This document shows positions 47,966 through 49,748 of a stretch of DNA of 49,748 nt, one piece after another. The stretch comes from a virus, in IMG/VR virus record IMGVR_UViG_3300027522_000006, positions 1 through 49,748 of that record; one strand, written 5' to 3'. The translations under genes were made by a program, and so were the position numbers. The notes under the pieces were generated by a model. The model was not told where the DNA came from. It searched no databases and saw only the letters and a list, made by a program, of their open reading frames with translations. Position 1 is the first letter of the stretch. Each line of letters begins with the position of its first letter.

Positions 47966-48390
47966 ATAGAGGCCCACCAGCTCTTCACATCGAAGGCTGG
48001 ACAGTCTTTAGAAACATTAGGTAAATCGCGGTGGCCTAGGACTTCAGCGTCTGGATATAACTCCGTCAACCTTTCGATGAGTGCTTTAAGAGTCACCCAT
48101 TGTTCGTCCGTAAAATTGTCTTCTGATATAGACACGTCCTTTTCAGTAACGCCTCCAACCATTGCTACACTAATAGATGTGGCATTGAAGCCACGGGCAT
48201 GAGCGCCTACCTGTTCAGAGTCACGGCCTTCTTCAAGAAGACCATTCTGTCTAATCACGTAGTGATACCCGATACCTAGAAATCCACGATGGCGATGCCA
48301 TGCGTCTACTTCTACTCTTCCTACATCCATTGAAGGACGTGTTGCTGTGCAGTGAATTACAATTAATTCTGTACTGCTTCTTTTAGCCAT
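47956..48390 (-). CDS. N-acetylmuramoyl-L-alanine amidase, T7 lysozyme-like (copy 2)
   Basis: A 144-residue amidase. Zinc ligands H13 (VIHCTA), H120 (LGHRDLP) and C130 (KDCPAF) are at the same places as in copy 1, and Y42 (GYHYVI) is kept. The C-terminus is four residues longer (WWASINN). It overlaps the endonuclease I gene. In T7 this protein also binds the RNA polymerase; its partner RNAP would be the one whose end is at 49686. Confidence 0.94.
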   Translation of the reverse strand: MAKRSSTELIVIHCTATRPSMDVGRVEVDAWHRHRGFLGIGYHYVIRQNGLLEEGRDSEQVGAHARGFNATSISVAMVGGVTEKDVSISEDNFTDEQWVTLKALIERLTELYPDAEVLGHRDLPNVSKDCPAFDVKSWWASINN

Positions 48391-48770
48391 GCGTGTGGGA
48401 TACTCTCCTTTGCATACAGGAACCCATGTTTCTCACACCACATAGCGTATGTAGTCTTAGAAGATTTAGAGATTCTCTGGTTGGGGTTAGAGAACACAAA
48501 CCGAATGTCTAATTCAGGATGTTGTTCTTTGATTAGAATGTGCTTCTGGCGGTCAGCCACCATGAAGCGGCCTTTGGTCTCAATGAAGATATGACCTATC
48601 TTAAAGTCAGGCGTGTAAGTGCTAAGGCGAGAAGGTTTTGTATAAGCAATCTTCTCTTCCTCGTATGTATACGGGATGCCTTGAGCCGTAAGCTCTTTAG
48701 CTACCCGTACCTCTAGTCCACTTCGGAATCCATACTTAAGACCAACGTCTTTAGAATGGAACGTCTTCAT
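48363..48770 (-). CDS. T7 gp3-like endonuclease I (copy 2)
   Basis: About 135 residues from the ATG giving MKTFHSKDVGLKYGFRSGLE; the frame is open further upstream, but that would run 100 bases into the SSB gene. Active-site residues sit in SGLE, YTPDF and IETKG, the last closer to T7 (VETKG) than copy 1 (IELKG). ADRQKHILIKEQHPELDIRF follows. It overlaps SSB and amidase genes. Confidence 0.94.
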   Translation of the reverse strand: MKTFHSKDVGLKYGFRSGLEVRVAKELTAQGIPYTYEEEKIAYTKPSRLSTYTPDFKIGHIFIETKGRFMVADRQKHILIKEQHPELDIRFVFSNPNQRISKSSKTTYAMWCEKHGFLYAKESIPHAWLKEAVQN

Positions 48771-49386
48771 ATTCCTCCGATGCTTCTTCTTGGAAGTTCT
48801 GAGCTTCAGCAGGTACTGTTGCCTCAACGTGTGAGTAACCATCCTCATCATCAAACATCGAGGTGGCTTCACTGGTTCCAGCTAATGCTTCAATCACCTG
48901 CACTGAACGCATACGTAGAGATAACCCTGCGCCTGCTAGTGCTGTGTAATAAGGTATGATTTGAAAGCCAATACGTACCAGTGAGCCATTCCATAGTGGA
49001 ATCTCTTTGGTGATAGGCTGTCGCTTGGCATCAACTACAATAGGCTTCTGCTCAAATGTCTCACCCTTCTGGGTTGTGACCTTGGCCTTAAGCTTTAATT
49101 TGATGGTGACATCACCTGTCTCTTGGTTAACATCATAAGGGTCAGTGACACGTATCTTTTCCCTTGGCTTACCTGTCTCTTCTACTGCTGAGTCAATTGC
49201 TAAGGCATGGGCTGCATCTAACATCGCCATGATGTCTGTAGCGTCTGAGTTGTCCATCACTAATTTAGTACCGTACTCACCATCTACATTAAATTTAGTA
49301 TCTGGTGTCCATAATTTAGCCCACTCTGTACGTCCTCGTGGTGAGGTGTGCATCGGGAGCTTGTTGGTTTTCTTGCGTTGGGTCAT
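48751..49386 (-). CDS. T7 gp2.5-like single-stranded DNA-binding protein (copy 2)
   Basis: A 211-residue SSB that begins MTQRKKTNKLPMHTSPRGRTEW, with TAGGAAAT before the ATG. The core pattern EETGKPREKI, DPYDVNQETGDV, IGFQIIPYYT and SLRMRSVQVIEAL matches copy 1, while much else differs. The C-terminus is acidic and ends EYEDVPF, so the tail needed for protein contacts is kept. Confidence 0.88.
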   Translation of the reverse strand: MTQRKKTNKLPMHTSPRGRTEWAKLWTPDTKFNVDGEYGTKLVMDNSDATDIMAMLDAAHALAIDSAVEETGKPREKIRVTDPYDVNQETGDVTIKLKLKAKVTTQKGETFEQKPIVVDAKRQPITKEIPLWNGSLVRIGFQIIPYYTALAGAGLSLRMRSVQVIEALAGTSEATSMFDDEDGYSHVEATVPAEAQNFQEEASEEYEDVPF

Positions 49387-49433
49387 ATAATTTCCTAGTT
49401 TTCAGGTGCGTAAGAACGCTTGGTTAGGTTAGG

Positions 49434-49571
49434 TTAGTTAAGGTTTGCCGCGATGAATTCATCGAGGATTACGCCCTGCTCCATTAGTTTGGCAGCAAGG
49501 TCTAAAGGCAGTGCTTCGCCTGATTGGATGAGCGCGGCAGCAAAGGCCTGCTCTAGGGTTAGGTCTTCGAT
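49434..49571 (-). CDS. Conserved 45-residue protein with apparent ATC start (copy 2)
   Basis: The counterpart of 8802-8939, aligned without gaps for 45 codons (EDLTLEQAFAAALIQ, LPLDLA, EQGVILDEFI). At the place of the TTG start in copy 1 there is ATC, and an in-frame TGA lies two codons upstream, so no standard start is available in the aligned region. GGAGA lies seven bases before the ATC. Either AUC is used (rare), or a single-base change or read error removed the real start, or the gene is broken. An ATG at 49583-49585 is in another frame and gives only eight codons. Confidence 0.5.
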   Translation of the reverse strand: MEDLTLEQAFAAALIQSGEALPLDLAAKLMEQGVILDEFIAANLN

Positions 49572-49595
49572 AAGTCAATCTCCATATACAAGAAA

Positions 49596-49613
49596 ACCCT
49601 CGGGATTGAGGGT
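49596..49613 (-). promoter_or_regulatory. Leader hairpin with short U tract (copy 2)
   Basis: The minus strand reads ACCCTC-AATCCC-GAGGGT followed by TTTCTTG: a six-pair stem and weak U tract between the AATTGCA promoter and the 45-codon gene, the same place as the terminator-like hairpin at 8953-8978. Confidence 0.6.
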
Positions 49614-49621
49614 CTTCAGTT

Positions 49622-49650
49622 TGGTCTGGCTATAATGCAATTTAATTAAT
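49622..49650 (-). promoter_or_regulatory. Phage RNAP promoter, class AATTGCA (copy 2 SSB operon)
   Basis: The minus strand reads ATTAAATTGCATTATAGCCAG followed by ACCAAACTG, almost the same as the promoter at 47937-47965. It is in the gap after the RNAP gene, as is the GGTTGCAC promoter at 8991 in copy 1. Confidence 0.78.
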
Positions 49651-49685
49651 TACACGCTCTGGTAACCTATACCAATCGACAAGCA

Positions 49686-49748
49686 TTAGGCAAAACTATA
49701 GCGTGACTCGAGTGAATCAGCTAATACCAAGTTGCCTTTGGCTGGCGG
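49686..49748 (-). CDS. C-terminal end of a second T7-like RNA polymerase (truncated by the window edge)
   Basis: The last 20 codons and stop of an RNAP gene whose body lies beyond the window. The reading PPAKGNLVLADSLESRYSFA aligns with the end of the complete RNAP at 9047 (PPSKGTLDLASTAEARYSFA). The FA end is the conserved C-terminus needed for activity in T7 RNAP. Since the promoters near it differ from those of copy 1, the missing specificity loop would be of interest. Confidence 0.9.
   Translation of the reverse strand, partial: PPAKGNLVLADSLESRYSFA

Larger units (their letters stand above)
40400..49748. repeat. Diverged long direct repeat, copy 2 (partner 1-9068)
   Basis: Gene by gene this matches the first 9 kb of the window, at an offset growing from 40399 in nrdA to 40639 at the RNAP stop. 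Most of the growth comes from the larger endonuclease gene at 45527-46033. Divergence is uneven and the phage promoters belong to another class, so it is from a related but different phage genome or genome segment. Confidence 0.95.

Overview
The window is DNA of T7-like podoviruses (Autographiviridae-type) that carry an integrase. Every clear gene lies on the minus strand, so the transcription order runs from position 49748 down to 1. The T7 signature set is present: single-subunit RNA polymerase, gp2.5-like SSB, endonuclease I, amidase lysozyme, primase-helicase, family A DNA polymerase, 5'-3' exonuclease, portal, scaffold, capsid, two tail-tube proteins, internal virion proteins, tail fibre, holin and both terminase subunits. 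Additions seen in marine/aquatic relatives are ThyX, a class I ribonucleotide reductase with its own redoxin, PhoH and a tyrosine integrase. The host is not identifiable. A tRNA 3' end in the putative attP resembles gammaproteobacterial tRNA-Arg.

Layout in transcription order. (1) 49748-40400: end of an RNAP gene, then the replication and nucleotide genes down to nrdA. (2) 41243-37817: nrdA, nrdB, phoH. (3) 37788-30155: virion assembly genes (gp7.3-like, portal, scaffold, capsid, gp11, gp12, gp13-like, gp14-like). (4) 30153-24019: large internal virion proteins. (5) 23950-20422: tail fibre and collagen-like/adhesin genes. (6) 20425-17747: lysis and terminase genes. (7) 17746-17030: a gene-free genome-end region with phased short repeats, a phage promoter and a host-type early promoter. 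(8) 16967-13143: small early genes. (9) 13131-11630: integrase, attP, a terminator and a phage promoter. (10) 11629-1: RNAP and then a second set of the replication and nucleotide genes, cut off inside nrdA.

Positions 1 to about 9070 therefore repeat 40400-49748 in the same order and orientation, but as diverged rather than identical copies. The offset is about 40.4 kb, the size of one T7-like genome. Either two related prophages or concatemer units lie head to tail, or an assembly joined two strains. The copies differ in promoter class (GGTTGCAC versus AATTGCA core), in a homing-endonuclease gene present in only one, and patchily in identity.

The most interesting system is the lysogeny switch around 11630-13500. 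The tRNA-derived attP core lies between integrase and RNAP. Arrays of ATTTG repeats, spaced about one helical turn apart, flank it and look like integrase arm sites. A strong terminator and a phage promoter sit between the core and the RNAP gene. Integration at this site would cut RNAP off from the early promoters and place it behind a terminated host tRNA gene. A MarR-like regulator sits just upstream of the integrase.
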